Part shown: positions 1-10,236 of the stretch, piece after piece | How positions within the stretch are numbered: the stretch's first letter is position 1 | Layout of the letters: each line of letters begins with the position of its first letter | Origin: Pseudofrankia sp. DC12 | Lineage (GTDB): Bacteria; Actinomycetota; Actinomycetes; Frankiales; Frankiaceae | Reading direction: 5' to 3' | Length of the DNA: 64,000 nt | Assembly (NCBI RefSeq): GCF_000966285.1 | Contig: NZ_KQ031391.1 | Span: 907,138-971,137 of the forward strand | The notes under the pieces: model-generated | What the model saw: only the letters and a program-made list of their open reading frames with translations | Databases searched by the model: none | Told to the model about the DNA's origin: nothing | Program-made: the position numbers and the translations under genes

Positions 1-872
1 CCGACGGCCGCCAGCGCGTCGCGCGGCTGGCCGTCGGCCGGTGCGCACAGGTCGGCCGGGCGCAGCACCGTGCTCGGCAGGCCGAGCTCCCGGCGAACGC
101 CGTTCGCCGCCCCCATCAGCGTGTCGAGCAGGACCCGCAGCCGGGCATCGTCGAGGCTGCGGGCGTCGCGCCCCTCGCGGCGGGCCGCGGCGAGGGCCGT
201 CTCCAGCTCGCCGACCCGGGCCCGCAGCCGGCGGGTCTCGGCCTCGGCGGTGCGCGTCGCGACGCGGGCCGCGTCCCGGTCGGCGACCGCGGCCGCAATC
301 TCGTCCTGAGCGGACTGTTCCGCCCGCCGGACCCGCTCGGACGCGCCACGCATCCGCCGGCGCAGGTCGTCGAGCTCGCCGCGGCTGGCGGCCAGCTGCT
401 CGCGCAGCTGCTCGCGCTCGGCCCGGCCGTTCTCCTGCACGGCGGCCAGCGCCTCGGTCAGCCGGCCCACCTCGCGGGACGCCGCGTCGACCCGAGCCGA
501 CATGGCGGCCTGCGCGGACGAGTCGGCGGCCGCGGCGACCAGGGTCTCCCAACCGGGCTGGCGCAGCACGAAGGCGACAGCGGCCACCGCCGCCGGCGGC
601 GCGGCGGCCGGTGGCCCGTCGGCGGAGGTGACCGCCTCGGCCAGGCCCGGCTGGGTCCGCCGGACCCAGTCCGCGACCCGGCCGCGGAACAGAGCGTCAT
701 GCTCGACGGCCGCCGCGAGCGGCACCGCGCCCTGGCGGGGCCGCCGTGCGGGGGTGAACCTGCGCACCGCGACCAGGCTCGACGGCACCTCGGCATCCTC
801 GAGGCCGGCGAGCGTGTCGGCGGCGAAGGCGACGACCTGGGAACGCACCTCCGCCGGCAGCGGCTCACTCAC
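1..872 (-). CDS. Coiled-coil NYN-type RNA-binding protein, N-terminal part (runs off window)
   Basis: The minus-strand frame stays open from a GTG at 872 to the window edge, giving about 290 residues. The first 110 residues form a globular N-terminal region with an ALA/PRO-rich stretch. Residues about 125-235 are rich in Ala, Arg and Glu in a heptad-like pattern, so a long coiled coil is likely. A conserved stretch follows (key residues RLRVLLDTL, then NGVRREL). This order matches actinobacterial proteins that carry a C-terminal YacP-like NYN nuclease/RNA-binding domain, which would begin roughly 40 residues beyond the edge and is therefore not visible here. Family assignment comes from the N-terminal pattern alone. 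Overlapping open frames on both strands are shadows created by the GC-rich codon bias. Confidence 0.8.
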   Translation of the reverse strand, partial: MSEPLPAEVRSQVVAFAADTLAGLEDAEVPSSLVAVRRFTPARRPRQGAVPLAAAVEHDALFRGRVADWVRRTQPGLAEAVTSADGPPAAAPPAAVAAVAFVLRQPGWETLVAAAADSSAQAAMSARVDAASREVGRLTEALAAVQENGRAEREQLREQLAASRGELDDLRRRMRGASERVRRAEQSAQDEIAAAVADRDAARVATRTAEAETRRLRARVGELETALAAARREGRDARSLDDARLRVLLDTLMGAANGVRRELGLPSTVLRPADLCAPADGQPRDALAAV

Positions 873-1288
873 CCGGCGTCCGGCGGAGCGGCTCGGCGGT
901 CGGTGAGCGGGGCGACGGGCACTGTGCGGATTCTCCCCTGCGCGGGAACGGGTGGCAGCGCTCCAGCCTAGCCCGACCTCGCAACCGTCACTGCCAGTCA
1001 TGAACCATCACCATTCCGCACCAGCCGGGCGGGCTCGACGACCGGCGCGGGCGGGCGCGGCCCCCACGACAACCACCTCACCCATCACTCCGCAGGACCA
1101 GCTGGTGAACGGGTGGGACACCTCCGCACAAGCGACACCCCACAGAACACCACATTCACGGGTTATGTCATCGGAATAGCGCTCTTGCCGGCCATTTCTG
1201 GGCCGGATCATCGACTTCTGTAATCTCGGGGTATTCATCCTCGATTGCTCCGTTTTCTGGCAGCGGGGTGTGCTACGAGAGGAACGTC
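873..1288. promoter_or_regulatory. Divergent intergenic region
   Basis: About 415 bases lie between the divergent starts of the NYN-type protein and the DUF4352 protein. No convincing gene is seen. The right part (about 1150-1260) is less GC-rich than its surroundings, as expected of a promoter region. The ribosome binding site GAGAGGA sits at 1278-1284 before the GTG at 1289. Confidence 0.4.
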
Positions 1289-2491
1289 GTGAGCGACCAG
1301 AACCCCCCGTACCCAGCGGACGGCAGCCCCCCGGCCGGCGGTGGCTGGCCGCAGGCCACCCCGGCGCCGGACTGGCAGGCGATGCCCACCACCAAGGCCG
1401 AGTCTCCCGGCTGGCCTACCCCGCCCGGCCAGACTCCCCCGCCTGTGACGCCGGGCCAGCCCCCCGCGCCTACTCCCGGCCAGTGGCCGTCCTCCGGCGG
1501 GTACAGCCAGTCCGGCTACCCCCAGCAGGGGACTCCCCCGCCCACCGGCTACCCGCAGCCCACCGGTTACCCGCAGCAGTCGCCGGGCACACCGCCGCCC
1601 GGCGCGATGCCGCAGTCCACGCCTTACCCGGGTGGGTACGCCCAGCCGCAGCAGCCCGGCTACACCCAGCCCGGCTACACCCAGCCCGGGTACGCCCAGC
1701 CCGGGTACGCCCAGCCCAGCTACCCCCAGCAGGGCTACCAGCAGCCGGGACACGACCAGGCGGGCTACCCGCCAGCCGGCGGGCCGAACTGGCCGGGCCA
1801 GCAGATGCCGGGCCAGCAGCCGCCCAAGTCGAACCGCAACGGCGTCATCCTCATCTCAGCGCTGGCCGCGGTGGCCGCGATCGTGCTCGGCATCGTCATC
1901 GCGCTCGCGGTGCATGGCGGCGGGCACAAGGACACGCCGGTCGCGCTGGGATCATCGGCGATCGCGATCCCGGGTGGCGGCGGCGCGACGCCGGGCGGCC
2001 AGCAGCCGGCAACCCCGCCACTCGTCGCGCACACCACCGCGCCGCCCGGCTGCACGAAGCTGAGCCCGCCGGCCGGAGGCGCGCCCGCGGGCGTCTACGA
2101 CATCGGGCAGACGGCGACCGTGAAGGGTGACGCCGACACCGACATCAGCACCTATACGGCACGGATCACGCTGAACAGCCTCTGTTCCACCACTGCCCCG
2201 GTGGAGAGCTACGGCGACGCGCCAGAGAACGGGCTGTTCGTGGTCGCGAACTTCACCGTCGAGATGATCGTCGGCAAGGCCAACGTCTACCCGCTGAGCT
2301 TCTTCGGCCAGACGCCGGACGGCACCCGCTACGACGCCACCTACGACACCGTCGGCTCGCAGCTGAACGCGGACGACCTCGCGGCCGGGCAGAAGGTCAC
2401 CGGCAACATCGTCTTCGATGTGCCGTCGGACAACCACCTCGTGTACTGGGAGCCACTGTTCGCCACGTCGCGGGCGAACTACCGGTACTGA
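1289..2491 (+). CDS. Proline/glutamine-rich membrane protein with DUF4352-like domain
   Basis: Predicted protein of 400 residues. The first 180 residues are a low-complexity cytoplasmic region rich in Pro, Gln, Gly and Tyr, with tandem P-G-Y-x-Q units. One transmembrane segment follows (around [20 protein letters not shown]), then a Pro/Gly linker and an extracellular C-terminal domain of about 120 residues. That domain has the spacing of DUF4352 (LFVVANFTV ... [10 protein letters not shown] ... G-N-I-V-F-D-V), a family of secreted or lipoprotein beta-sandwich domains of unknown function. I chose the GTG at 1289 because a GAGAGGA ribosome binding site lies 5-11 bases upstream; an in-frame GTG at 1268 has none. 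The gene stands alone and ends at a strong hairpin. Function unknown. Confidence 0.8.
   Translation: MSDQNPPYPADGSPPAGGGWPQATPAPDWQAMPTTKAESPGWPTPPGQTPPPVTPGQPPAPTPGQWPSSGGYSQSGYPQQGTPPPTGYPQPTGYPQQSPGTPPPGAMPQSTPYPGGYAQPQQPGYTQPGYTQPGYAQPGYAQPSYPQQGYQQPGHDQAGYPPAGGPNWPGQQMPGQQPPKSNRNGVILISALAAVAAIVLGIVIALAVHGGGHKDTPVALGSSAIAIPGGGGATPGGQQPATPPLVAHTTAPPGCTKLSPPAGGAPAGVYDIGQTATVKGDADTDISTYTARITLNSLCSTTAPVESYGDAPENGLFVVANFTVEMIVGKANVYPLSFFGQTPDGTRYDATYDTVGSQLNADDLAAGQKVTGNIVFDVPSDNHLVYWEPLFATSRANYRY
1634..1760 (+). repeat. Tandem 15-bp coding repeats
   Basis: About seven imperfect 15-base units (consensus GGSTACRCCCAGCCC) encode P-G-Y-T/A-Q pentapeptides in the N-terminal region of the DUF4352 protein. 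Units differ mostly at the third and fifth codons. Such repeats are prone to change copy number by slippage. Confidence 0.75.
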
Positions 2492-2536
2492 CCCGACTCG
2501 GTCCGGGCCTGGCGCCCGGGCCCGTCCCGCTCAGCG

Positions 2537-2578
2537 CAGGGCCGGCGGGCGACACCGTCGCGTCGCCCGCCGGCCCTG
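2537..2578. terminator. Bidirectional hairpin terminator
   Basis: A perfect 17-base-pair GC-rich stem (2537-2553 with 2562-2578) encloses an 8-base loop. It lies between the convergent DUF4352 protein and HIT genes, so it can serve both. No T-run follows, as is usual in high-GC actinobacteria. Confidence 0.75.
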
Positions 2579-2606
2579 TGCCGTTCCGGGAGCCCCGCGC
2601 TTCGGG

Positions 2607-3002
2607 TCAGGCGAGCGCAGCCCTGATCCGGGCGGCGGCCTCGTCGAGCTGCTCGGCCGAGGAGTTCGGGTCCGCGAGGCTGAAGTCGAGCTGCTTCTCG
2701 CTCTCGATCGGGATCAGGTGGACGTGCGTGTGCGGCACCTCCAGGCCCGCGATGATCGCGGCCACCCGGCGCGGCTGGAACGCCTCCTGGATCGCCCGGC
2801 CGACCTTCGAGGCGGCGCTCCACAGGTCCCGCTGCGCCCCGTCCGGCAGGTCGATCCAGTGCTCGACCTCCAGGCGCGGCACGACGAGCGTGTGGCCCGG
2901 GCGGATCGGCGCGATGGTCAGGAACGCGACCGAGTGCTCGTCCTCGTAGACGAACCGACCCGGCAGCTCCCTGTTGATGATCCGGGTGAAGATAGTCGGC
3001 AT
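2607..3002 (-). CDS. HIT family hydrolase
   Basis: Protein of 131 residues, normal for the histidine-triad nucleotide-binding family. The active-site motif H-T-H-V-H-L-I-P is at residues 91-98. An N-terminal FTRIINRELPGRFVYED start and the GHTLVVP motif at 37-43 fit the HIT fold. HIT proteins hydrolyse nucleotide phosphoramidates or dinucleoside polyphosphates; the natural substrate here is unknown. Start ATG at 3002 is chosen because the conserved MPTIF start of the family begins there; an upstream extension to 3119 adds only Arg/Pro-rich sequence. Transcribed divergently from the VOC gene. Confidence 0.9.
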   Translation of the reverse strand: MPTIFTRIINRELPGRFVYEDEHSVAFLTIAPIRPGHTLVVPRLEVEHWIDLPDGAQRDLWSAASKVGRAIQEAFQPRRVAAIIAGLEVPHTHVHLIPIESEKQLDFSLADPNSSAEQLDEAAARIRAALA

Positions 3003-3129
3003 GGCGTGGACCCTATCGAGCCGCCGACATCGTCGATCTCCCGGCGCGCGGCCCGGAGCCGGTCGCGCAGCGTTCGTTTCCGTGACGGGTTCACAACACG
3101 CCGACCACCGGTGAGCCAAGACACCCGCA

Positions 3130-3543
3130 ATGCGGCATCATGCGCGGGTGGCCGGGTTTGAGACTCACGGGCTTAGAGTGGCGCGCGTCGGGGTCGACTG
3201 CGTGGATGTCGACCGAATGATCCGGTTCTGGTCGCGGGCGCTCGGGTACGAGGTCGCCCGCCGCGGCGGGGACAGCGCCGAGCTGCGCCACCCGGCGAGC
3301 GCCGGGCCGAAGCTGCTGCTGCGCCAGGTCCGCAAGCTGGGTCCCGCGCGCAACCGCCTCCAGCTCGACCTGTACGCGGTGGACGCCGAGCGGGTCGCCG
3401 GCTGGCTGGCCACCCTGGGCGCCAGGCGGGTGCGCCGGCTGGAGGCAGCCGGCGAGGCCGGGTACCTGCTCGCCGATCCCGAGGGCAACGAGTTCCGCGT
3501 CATCACCGCAGGTCCCGCCGGCTTCTCCCGCCCCTTCGGCTAG
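3130..3543 (+). CDS. VOC/glyoxalase-like domain protein
   Basis: A single vicinal-oxygen-chelate domain of about 130 residues. Recognisable features are the first strand RVGVDCVDVDRMIRFWSRAL and the C-terminal YLLADPEGNEFRVI strand. The second half has the D-P-x-G-N motif typical of glyoxalase-like proteins. Metal-binding histidines are not obvious, so enzymatic activity is uncertain. The ATG at 3130 has no clear ribosome binding site. A GTG at 3178 begins directly at the conserved first strand and may be the true start. Confidence 0.75.
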   Translation: MRHHARVAGFETHGLRVARVGVDCVDVDRMIRFWSRALGYEVARRGGDSAELRHPASAGPKLLLRQVRKLGPARNRLQLDLYAVDAERVAGWLATLGARRVRRLEAAGEAGYLLADPEGNEFRVITAGPAGFSRPFG

Positions 3544-3633
3544 GGCGCCGGCTGGGCGACGCCGGGCGACCGGCGGGGTGCCGGGCGCCGTGCGGATGCC
3601 CGGACTGTCGGACCTGGTCACTACGTTCGCCGT

Positions 3634-5499
3634 GTGTCTCCCGATCTCGCCGCGCCGAGCCCCGCGCTCTCGGCTCCCGCAGCGTCACCAGGCTCCCGCT
3701 CGGCCGCGCCCGGCCCCAGGCCCGACGGGTCGCCGCGGGCCGAGGTGGCTGGCCGGCAGGGCAGCTTCGACGAGCTGGGCCGGCCGCTGCGGGACGTCAC
3801 GTTCGTCGTGTTCGACCTGGAGACCACCGGCACCGGGCCGACCACCGCCGAGATCACCGAGTTCGGTGCGGTGAAGGTGCTCGGCGGCGAGGTAGTCGCC
3901 GAGTTCGCGACCCTGGTCCGCACCTCGACGGGCATACCGCCGCTCATCACGGTGCTGACCGGCATCACCGACGCGATGCTGGCGACCGCCCCACCACTGG
4001 CCGAGGTGCTGCCCGCGTTCCTGGAGTTCATCCGGGGCACCGTGCTGGTCGCGCACAACGCCGGCTTCGACCTGAGCTTTCTCAAGGCCGCCTGCGAACG
4101 CGTGGGCTACCCGGTGCCGGTCTGGGAACACCTCGACACCGCCCGGCTGGCCCGCCGGATCGTCACCCGGGACGAGAGCCCCAACAACAAGCTCTCCTCG
4201 CTCGCCCGGCTGTTCCGGGCCCGCACCGAGCCGAACCACCGGGCGCTGTCCGACGCCCGGGCCACCGTGGACGTGCTGCACGGCCTGTTCGAACGGCTCG
4301 GCAGTCTCGGCGTGACCACCCTGGAGGACGTCCACGCCTACAGCACCCGGGTCTCCCCCGCCCAGCGCGGGAAACGGGTGCTGGCCGACGACCTGCCCAC
4401 CGGTCCCGGCGTCTACGTCTTCCGGGACGCCACCGGGCGGGTCCTCTACGTCGGCAAGTCGGCCTCCGTCCGGGCCAGAGTCCGCACCTACTTCACCGCC
4501 AGCGAGACCAGAACCCGGATGGCCGAGATGGTCGCCGCCGCCGAGCGCGTGGACGCGATCGCGTGCGCGCACGCCCTCGAGGCCGAGGTCCGGGAGCTGC
4601 GCCTCATCGCCGAGCACAAGCCGCCCTACAACCGGCGCTCCCGGTTCCCCGAGCGGGTCGTCTTCCTGCGGCTGACCGACGAGCCGTTCCCCCGCCTCGC
4701 GAGGGTGCGCCAGGTCCGCGCCGACGGCGGCACCTACCTCGGCCCGTTCGGCGGCGTGGGCGGCGCGGAGCTGGCCGGCGACGGCCTGCTGGAGGCGGTG
4801 GCCCTGCGCCGGTGCGGCGGCCGGCTCTCCCCGCGCGCGGACAGCCCGGCGTGCGCCCTGGCCGACCTGGGCAGGTGCGGCGCTCCCTGCGACGGCCGGC
4901 AGTCGACGGACGAGTACGGCGAGCTCGTCGCCGCGGCCCGGGAGGCGATGACCGGCGACCCGGCGCTGGTCATCGCGGCTGCCAGTGCGCGGATCACCCG
5001 GCTGGCGGAGCAGACCCGGTTCGAGGACGCGGCGCTGGTGCGCGACCGGATGGTGGCGTTCGTCCGCGCCGCCGCGCGCCAGCAGCGGCTGGAGGCGCTC
5101 GGTGCTGTCCCCGAGCTGATCGGCGCCGTCCCCACGGCCGAGCGCGGCTGGGACCTCGCGGTCGTCAGGCACGGCCGGCTCGCGGCGGCCGCGACGGTCG
5201 CCCGCGGGATCGACCCCCGCCCGTGGGTCGACGCGGTCGTGGCCACCGCCGAGACGGTGCGGCCGGGGCCCGGGCCAACCCCGGCGGCGACCGTCGAGGA
5301 GATGGAGCGGATCGAGCGCTGGCTGGGCAGTCCCGGCGCCCGGCTCGTCCAGCTCACCGGCACCTGGGCCTGGCCGGCCGCGAGCGCGCACCGGGCCGCC
5401 ACCGAGCTGCCCCAGCCACCCCAGCCCGTGGAGCGCCGGGAGCCCGTCGAACGCACCGTCCACCAGCCAGGTCACCCACGCAGCCCCGGCCACCAGTAG
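3634..5499 (+). CDS. DEDDh 3'-5' exonuclease fused to UvrC-like GIY-YIG domain
   Basis: Protein of 621 residues, orthologous in architecture to M. tuberculosis Rv2191. Residues about 54-222 are an epsilon-like DEDDh exonuclease: DLETTG at 61-66, HNAGFD at 141-146 and HRALSDA at 202-208 supply the catalytic Asp/Glu/His. A GIY-YIG endonuclease domain starts near 256 (GPGVYVFRD, then LYVGKSA), followed by a UvrC-like region and a Cys-containing segment (C-G-A-P-C-D near 410). This combination suggests a DNA-repair or proofreading nuclease related to Cho/UvrC; the substrate is unproved. Start is GTG at 3634. The C-terminus is Pro/His-rich. The gene converges on qcrB, with a strong hairpin between them. 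Confidence 0.88.
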   Translation: MSPDLAAPSPALSAPAASPGSRSAAPGPRPDGSPRAEVAGRQGSFDELGRPLRDVTFVVFDLETTGTGPTTAEITEFGAVKVLGGEVVAEFATLVRTSTGIPPLITVLTGITDAMLATAPPLAEVLPAFLEFIRGTVLVAHNAGFDLSFLKAACERVGYPVPVWEHLDTARLARRIVTRDESPNNKLSSLARLFRARTEPNHRALSDARATVDVLHGLFERLGSLGVTTLEDVHAYSTRVSPAQRGKRVLADDLPTGPGVYVFRDATGRVLYVGKSASVRARVRTYFTASETRTRMAEMVAAAERVDAIACAHALEAEVRELRLIAEHKPPYNRRSRFPERVVFLRLTDEPFPRLARVRQVRADGGTYLGPFGGVGGAELAGDGLLEAVALRRCGGRLSPRADSPACALADLGRCGAPCDGRQSTDEYGELVAAAREAMTGDPALVIAAASARITRLAEQTRFEDAALVRDRMVAFVRAAARQQRLEALGAVPELIGAVPTAERGWDLAVVRHGRLAAAATVARGIDPRPWVDAVVATAETVRPGPGPTPAATVEEMERIERWLGSPGARLVQLTGTWAWPAASAHRAATELPQPPQPVERREPVERTVHQPGHPRSPGHQ

Positions 5500-5687
5500 G
5501 GCGCCCGCCGGATGCCAGCGCCGGGAACGCCACGGTCAGCTCGCTTCCACGTACGAGGGGGGGACGGCCGTTGATCGCCGTCTATGCCCCCGGATGGTTG
5601 CGGTCCGCCTCCGCCTACGACCGCCGGAGGGCTGGAACCGCGATCAACGACAACGGCAGGCTCGAGGACTGGCTTCCGCTGGAAAGG

Positions 5688-5726
5688 CCGAGGGAGGTAG
5701 GCCCAATCTGGGCCTACCTCCCTCGG
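5688..5726. terminator. Bidirectional hairpin terminator
   Basis: A perfect 18-base-pair stem (5688-5705 with 5709-5726) around a 3-base loop. It sits between the convergent exonuclease/GIY-YIG gene and qcrB, 77 bases beyond the qcrB stop. The remaining bases from 5500 to 5802 contain no gene that I can support. Confidence 0.8.
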
Positions 5727-5802
5727 GTGGCTGCGTCCTCGAAGCGGGCCGGGCCCGAGACGGGCCGGTTCGCTCCGCGCGGACCAGGTGGTGCTGGCCG
5801 GG

Positions 5803-7449
5803 CTAGTGGTGGGCGCCGCCCACCGGGGCGTCCCCCGCCGGCTCGTCGTCGCCGGGCGTCTCCTCGACGAAGAAGCCGGTGACGGCCTTGCGGGCCTTGG
5901 TGGCCAGGCTGCCGCCCTTGCCGTCTCCGTTGCCGTCGGAGTGGTCGCCCGGCCCCGGCAGCTCGAACCGGTGCGTCGGGACCTGCGGGTAGTCCGAGAC
6001 CGGCGGCAGCTTGGGCCGGTGGTCCTCGACGAACTCACCGGTCGGCAGCTGGCGGATGATGCCGGTCTCAATGCCGTGATGCGCGATGTCGTGGTCGCGC
6101 TTCTGGAGCCCGAGGCACAGCTTCTTCGTCGCCACGTACGTGATCGGCGGCACGATGATGAGCCCGACACGGCCGGCCCACGTCATCGCGTTCAGCGAGA
6201 TGCTGAACGTCTTCGCGATGACGTCGTTGCCACCGGAGATCAACAGCACCAGGTAGAAGCTGATCGACATCATGCCGATACCGGTGCGGGTCGGGTTGTC
6301 CCGCGGTCGCTGCAGCAGGTTGTGGGACTCGCGGTCGCCGGTGAACATCGACTCGAGCCACGGCCACAGCGCCAGCAGCGTGAACAGGATGCCTGGCAGG
6401 ACCACCGTCGGCCAGAAGACCGCGGGGATGGTATGCCCGAGCCCGCGGAACTCCCAGGGCGGCATCAGGCGGGTTGAGCCGTCAAGGAAGCCGATGTAGA
6501 AGTCAGGCTGCGACGCGGAGGACACCTTCGAGGGGTCGTACGGCCCGAAAATCCAGATCGGGTTGATCTGCGCGAGACCACCCAGCAGGGCCAGCATCGC
6601 GAAGACCATCATGAAGAACGCGCCGGACTTCACCGCGAACACCGGGAAGACCCGGTGGCCCACGACGTTGTCCTCGGTCTTGCCGGGGCCCGGGAAGTCG
6701 GTGTGCTTCTGGAACCAGAGGATGCCGAGGTGTGCGCCGATCAGGGCGAGCAGCAGACCGGGCACCAGCAGGATGTGCACGACGTAGAGCCGGGGCAGAA
6801 GGTCGTTGCCCGGCCACTCCCCGTTGAACACCAGGAACGACGCCCAGGTGCCGATCACCGGGATCGACTGGGCGATCGACGCCGCGATCCGCAGACCGGT
6901 GCCGGAGAGCAGGTCGTCCGGCAGCGAGTAGCCGGCGAAGCCCTCCAGGGTGCCCAGCACCAGCAGGCCGACGCCGATCAGCCAGTTGATCTCACGCGGC
7001 TTGCGGTACGCCCCGGTGAAGAACACCCGGAACAGGTGCACGATGATCGACGCGACGAACAGCAGTGCGGCCCAGTGGTGGATCTGCCGGAAGATCAGGC
7101 CGGCCCGGGTGTCGAAGCTGATGTCCAGCGTCGACGCGTACGCCCGGCTCATCTCCACGCCCTTGAGCGGGATGTACGAGCCGTTGTACACGACCTCGCT
7201 GTTACTGGGGTCGAAGAACAGCGTCAGGTAGATGCCGGTCAGCAGCAGGATGATGAAGCTGTAGAGCGCGATCTCACCGATCATGAACGACCAGTGGTCC
7301 GGGAAGACCTTGTTCAGGTTCTCGCGCAGCGCCCGCTGGGTGTGGAACCGCTCGTCCACGGCCCGGTTGGCCTTGCGGACCGGGCTCGGCCGCTTCTCGA
7401 ACTTGGGGGCCGGCGCCGAGGGCCCGACCGGCCCGGTCGTCGTCGTCAT
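5803..7449 (-). CDS. qcrB: Cytochrome bc1 complex cytochrome b subunit
   Basis: Protein of 548 residues, the large actinobacterial form. It carries the two b hemes of the menaquinol:cytochrome c reductase and spans the membrane with eight or more helices. Seen in sequence: the first heme-ligand helix ([24 protein letters not shown]), the second ([26 protein letters not shown]), the PPWEFR form of the PEWY quinol-site motif, and a hydrophilic C-terminal tail of about 90 residues typical of actinobacteria. The ATG at 7449 overlaps the qcrA stop by four bases (ATGA), so the two are translationally coupled. It is last in the ctaE-qcrCAB operon. Direct contact with the aa3 oxidase encoded nearby is known for this group. 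Confidence 0.97.
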   Translation of the reverse strand: MTTTTGPVGPSAPAPKFEKRPSPVRKANRAVDERFHTQRALRENLNKVFPDHWSFMIGEIALYSFIILLLTGIYLTLFFDPSNSEVVYNGSYIPLKGVEMSRAYASTLDISFDTRAGLIFRQIHHWAALLFVASIIVHLFRVFFTGAYRKPREINWLIGVGLLVLGTLEGFAGYSLPDDLLSGTGLRIAASIAQSIPVIGTWASFLVFNGEWPGNDLLPRLYVVHILLVPGLLLALIGAHLGILWFQKHTDFPGPGKTEDNVVGHRVFPVFAVKSGAFFMMVFAMLALLGGLAQINPIWIFGPYDPSKVSSASQPDFYIGFLDGSTRLMPPWEFRGLGHTIPAVFWPTVVLPGILFTLLALWPWLESMFTGDRESHNLLQRPRDNPTRTGIGMMSISFYLVLLISGGNDVIAKTFSISLNAMTWAGRVGLIIVPPITYVATKKLCLGLQKRDHDIAHHGIETGIIRQLPTGEFVEDHRPKLPPVSDYPQVPTHRFELPGPGDHSDGNGDGKGGSLATKARKAVTGFFVEETPGDDEPAGDAPVGGAHH

Positions 7450-8570
7450 GAACGCTCCCAGAACGCGGGCCCGATGGGCTCGGTGTAGTCGCCGTCCCGG
7501 GCGATGAGGAAGCCCTCACCGTCGACGCCGAGCGCGAGCTGCGGCAGCGACCGGCTGGCCGGGCCGAAGATCGCGCGGCAGCCGTCCGGCACGTCGAACA
7601 CCGACTGGTGGCACGGGCAGAGCAGGTGGTGGGTCTGCTGCTCGTAGAGGCTGACCGGGCAGCCAGCGTGCGTGCAGATCTTGGAGTAGGCGACCAGGCC
7701 GTTGATGTCCCAGGTCTCCCGGCCGGGCCGCGGCTTGTTCAGGCCGGGCTCCATGCGGACCAGGATCGTGGTGCTGTCGCCCTTCGTCGCCAGGTCGAGC
7801 TGCGGCGCGAACGTCTTGTTGCCGCTCGCGTCGGTGACCGGGAGCGCCGGGAACACCGTCTCGATTCCGCCGATGGAGATGTCGCCCAGCTTGACGAACC
7901 GGCCCTCGCTGGTGACCATCCGCGCGCCCTTCACCCAGTGGGTGTGGTCAAGCTTCTTGCCCGGCTTGGAGTTCGTCAGGTTCAGCAGCGGGACGACGAG
8001 GAGGCCACCGAGGACCGTGCCGGCGCCGAGCAGGCTACGGCGCAGCAGCTTGTGCTGGCCGAGGCCCATGTCGACCCAGCCGAGCGCCATCTCCTCTTCG
8101 AGGACGGCGGTCTCTTCTTCGGTGCTCTTGAACCCGTGGCGGTCCTGGACGGCGTGTACGTGCGGCATCAGCCGCTTCGCCCAGAGGATCATGCCGACGC
8201 CCAGGCCACCGAGCGCCAGCCCGAGCGAGAGGCCAAGCAGCGGCGTGTAGTTGCCGCTGTGCTTGTCTCCGACGAAGTTCCAGACGATGAAGCCGAGCGT
8301 GCCGATCACCGAGAGGGCGAACCAGACCGCGATCAGCCGCTCGGAGCGGCGCTGGGCGCGGCGGTCCACGTCCTCGGCGCGCGGAGCCCGGTGCGCGACG
8401 TCCCCGGGCCGCCAGGCGGTGTGCTCCTCCAGCTGGGTGGAGTCGGTCGGCGCCGGCGGGGTGGCGAGCACCTCCTGCCGGTCACCGCCCGCCGAGCCGC
8501 CACCGGCCGGGCGCTTCACCCGGTCGAAGACGCTCCCGCCGCCAGCGGCGGGAGTCTCGTGCTCGCTCAT
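7446..8570 (-). CDS. qcrA: Cytochrome bc1 complex Rieske iron-sulfur subunit
   Basis: Protein of 374 residues. The Rieske 2Fe-2S site is present as C-T-H-A-G-C and C-P-C-H-Q-S near the C-terminus (about residues 310-335). Three transmembrane helices precede it, the actinobacterial arrangement, with a hydrophilic N-terminal region of about 90 residues. The subunit passes electrons from menaquinol to the diheme cytochrome c QcrC. Start ATG at 8570 is supported by an AGAAGG ribosome binding site and by an ATGA overlap with the qcrC stop. An upstream in-frame start at 8600 lies inside qcrC and is less likely. Confidence 0.96.
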   Translation of the reverse strand: MSEHETPAAGGGSVFDRVKRPAGGGSAGGDRQEVLATPPAPTDSTQLEEHTAWRPGDVAHRAPRAEDVDRRAQRRSERLIAVWFALSVIGTLGFIVWNFVGDKHSGNYTPLLGLSLGLALGGLGVGMILWAKRLMPHVHAVQDRHGFKSTEEETAVLEEEMALGWVDMGLGQHKLLRRSLLGAGTVLGGLLVVPLLNLTNSKPGKKLDHTHWVKGARMVTSEGRFVKLGDISIGGIETVFPALPVTDASGNKTFAPQLDLATKGDSTTILVRMEPGLNKPRPGRETWDINGLVAYSKICTHAGCPVSLYEQQTHHLLCPCHQSVFDVPDGCRAIFGPASRSLPQLALGVDGEGFLIARDGDYTEPIGPAFWERS

Positions 8571-9592
8571 ACCTTCTGCCTCGCTCCGATCCACAGGCAC
8601 ACGCCGAGCAGGCCACCGATGCCGACGAGGATCGCCAACAGGCCCTCGGGGACCGGGCCGTAGGCGCCCAGCTTGTCACCGCCGGGGCTCGTGGCGTCAC
8701 GGCTGGCCACGATGTACGCGGCGATCGCCTTGGCGCTGTTGTCGTCGAGCTGGCCCTGCCCGAAGACGGGCATCGACTCGGGGCCAACCCGCATGGCCTC
8801 GAGGATCTGCTCAGGGGTTGCGTTGGTCAGCGCCGGCGCGTACTTGCCGTACGTCAGCGGAGCGCCCTGCCCGGCGACCTGATGGCACTGCGCGCAGTTC
8901 GACCGGTAGAGCTCGCCACCGAAGGCCATGTCGGCGTCCGCGAGCTCCTTCTGCGTGATGGTCGGCTTCTCGAGACCGCCGCCCATCGTCTGGATGTAGG
9001 CCGCGATCTGGTCGATCTGGGTCTGCGAGTAGCTCGGGTCCTTGCGCTTGGCCTGCGCGGCGGCGCCGGCGAGCGGCATCCGCCCGGTCGACATCTGGAA
9101 GTCGACCGCGGCCGAGCCGACGCCGATCAGGCTCGGGCCGGACTGGGTGCCGGCGGCGTTGAGCCCGTGGCAGGTCGAGCAGCCCTGCAGGTAGAGCGCC
9201 TGGCCGTTGCGGACGGCCTCGCTCTCGGTGGGGTCCGCCGCGTTGCCGCTAGGGGCCAGCACCGACCACAGGACGCCCGTCGCGAGGAGGGCGAGCGACA
9301 GGACGAGCGCGGACGAGCGCCGCCGGCGCTTGACGCTGACCGGCCGGGACCGGCGGGTACGCGGGGCGAGCCGGCCGGGCACGCGGACGGGCCGCTCGGC
9401 GACCGGGTCGTCCTCGTCGTCGGCGTCCAGCTCGTCGTCGGCGTCCGCGAGCTCGGGGACGAGGGCGTCCACCGGCTCGGTGGCTTCCGTCTCGACCGGC
9501 CCGCTCAGCTCGTCCACCAGCTCGGGGACGACACCCGGGTCAGCCGCCGCGGAGGCGCCCTCGGGCGGGGTCAGCTCGTGAGATGCAGTCAT
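8567..9592 (-). CDS. qcrC: Cytochrome bc1 complex diheme cytochrome c subunit
   Basis: Protein of 341 residues with two heme-attachment motifs, C-S-T-C-H at 138-142 and C-A-Q-C-H at 233-237. This is the actinobacterial diheme QcrC, which links bc1 to the aa3 oxidase without a soluble cytochrome c. A signal-anchor helix lies at about 94-113 and a C-terminal helix at about 315-335. The N-terminal cytoplasmic extension (about 90 residues) is strongly acidic, then Arg-rich just before the helix; this is longer than in mycobacteria. ATG at 9592 is the start, five bases after the ctaE stop. Confidence 0.95.
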   Translation of the reverse strand: MTASHELTPPEGASAAADPGVVPELVDELSGPVETEATEPVDALVPELADADDELDADDEDDPVAERPVRVPGRLAPRTRRSRPVSVKRRRRSSALVLSLALLATGVLWSVLAPSGNAADPTESEAVRNGQALYLQGCSTCHGLNAAGTQSGPSLIGVGSAAVDFQMSTGRMPLAGAAAQAKRKDPSYSQTQIDQIAAYIQTMGGGLEKPTITQKELADADMAFGGELYRSNCAQCHQVAGQGAPLTYGKYAPALTNATPEQILEAMRVGPESMPVFGQGQLDDNSAKAIAAYIVASRDATSPGGDKLGAYGPVPEGLLAILVGIGGLLGVCLWIGARQKV

Positions 9593-9597
9593 GTCGC

Positions 9598-10236
9598 TCA
9601 CTGGAGGAGGTAGATGGTCGCGAACAGGCCGATCCAGACGACGTCGACGAAGTGCCAGTAGTACGACACGACGATCGCGGTAGTGGCCTTCTCCGGCGTG
9701 TAGCGGCCGAAGGTAGACCTGGCCAGAACCATGAGGAACGCGATCAGACCACCGATCACGTGCAGACCGTGGAAGCCGCTGGTCAGGTAGTACACCGAGC
9801 CGTACGCGTGCGAGTTCAGCCCGAACTCGTTCTCCCGGAAGAACTCGTTCGCCTGGCCGATGACGAAGGTCAGGCCCATCAGGAACGAGATCGTGTACCA
9901 GCGGCGCAGCCCGTACACGTCGCCACGCTCGGCGGCGAAGACGCCCAGCTGGCACGTCACGCTGGACAGCACCAGGATGATCGTGAAGATCAGCGCGTAG
10001 ACGACGTGCAGGTGCACCGGGCCGATGCCCGAGCCCTTCGGGTCGCCGGTGACAGGCGGCCAGTTACCGCTGTTCACCGAACGGATCGTGTAGAACATCG
10101 CGAACAATGCCGCGAAGAACATCAGCTCCGACGACAGCCACACCACGGTGCCAACCGAGACCATCGACGGGCGGTTGGACATGGGATGTGGCGGTGGAGC
10201 CTTCTCAAGGACGGGTGCCGTGGCCACGCTGGTCAT
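9598..10236 (-). CDS. ctaE: aa3-type cytochrome c oxidase subunit III
   Basis: Protein of 212 residues with five predicted membrane helices, the short actinobacterial COX3 form. Conserved parts include [16 protein letters not shown], the long helix [21 protein letters not shown], the [11 protein letters not shown] motif and the C-terminal [20 protein letters not shown]. First gene of the ctaE-qcrC-qcrA-qcrB operon, so terminal oxidase and bc1 subunits are co-expressed. ATG at 10236 is chosen because homologues begin just before [10 protein letters not shown]; the upstream open frame to 10398 is Arg/Gly-rich filler. Confidence 0.95.
   Translation of the reverse strand: MTSVATAPVLEKAPPPHPMSNRPSMVSVGTVVWLSSELMFFAALFAMFYTIRSVNSGNWPPVTGDPKGSGIGPVHLHVVYALIFTIILVLSSVTCQLGVFAAERGDVYGLRRWYTISFLMGLTFVIGQANEFFRENEFGLNSHAYGSVYYLTSGFHGLHVIGGLIAFLMVLARSTFGRYTPEKATTAIVVSYYWHFVDVVWIGLFATIYLLQ

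Noticed and set aside
3685..5493. Minus-strand open frame of 602 codons opposite the exonuclease/GIY-YIG gene
   Set aside because: Gly/Arg/Asp-rich shadow of a conserved gene with intact catalytic motifs on the other strand.
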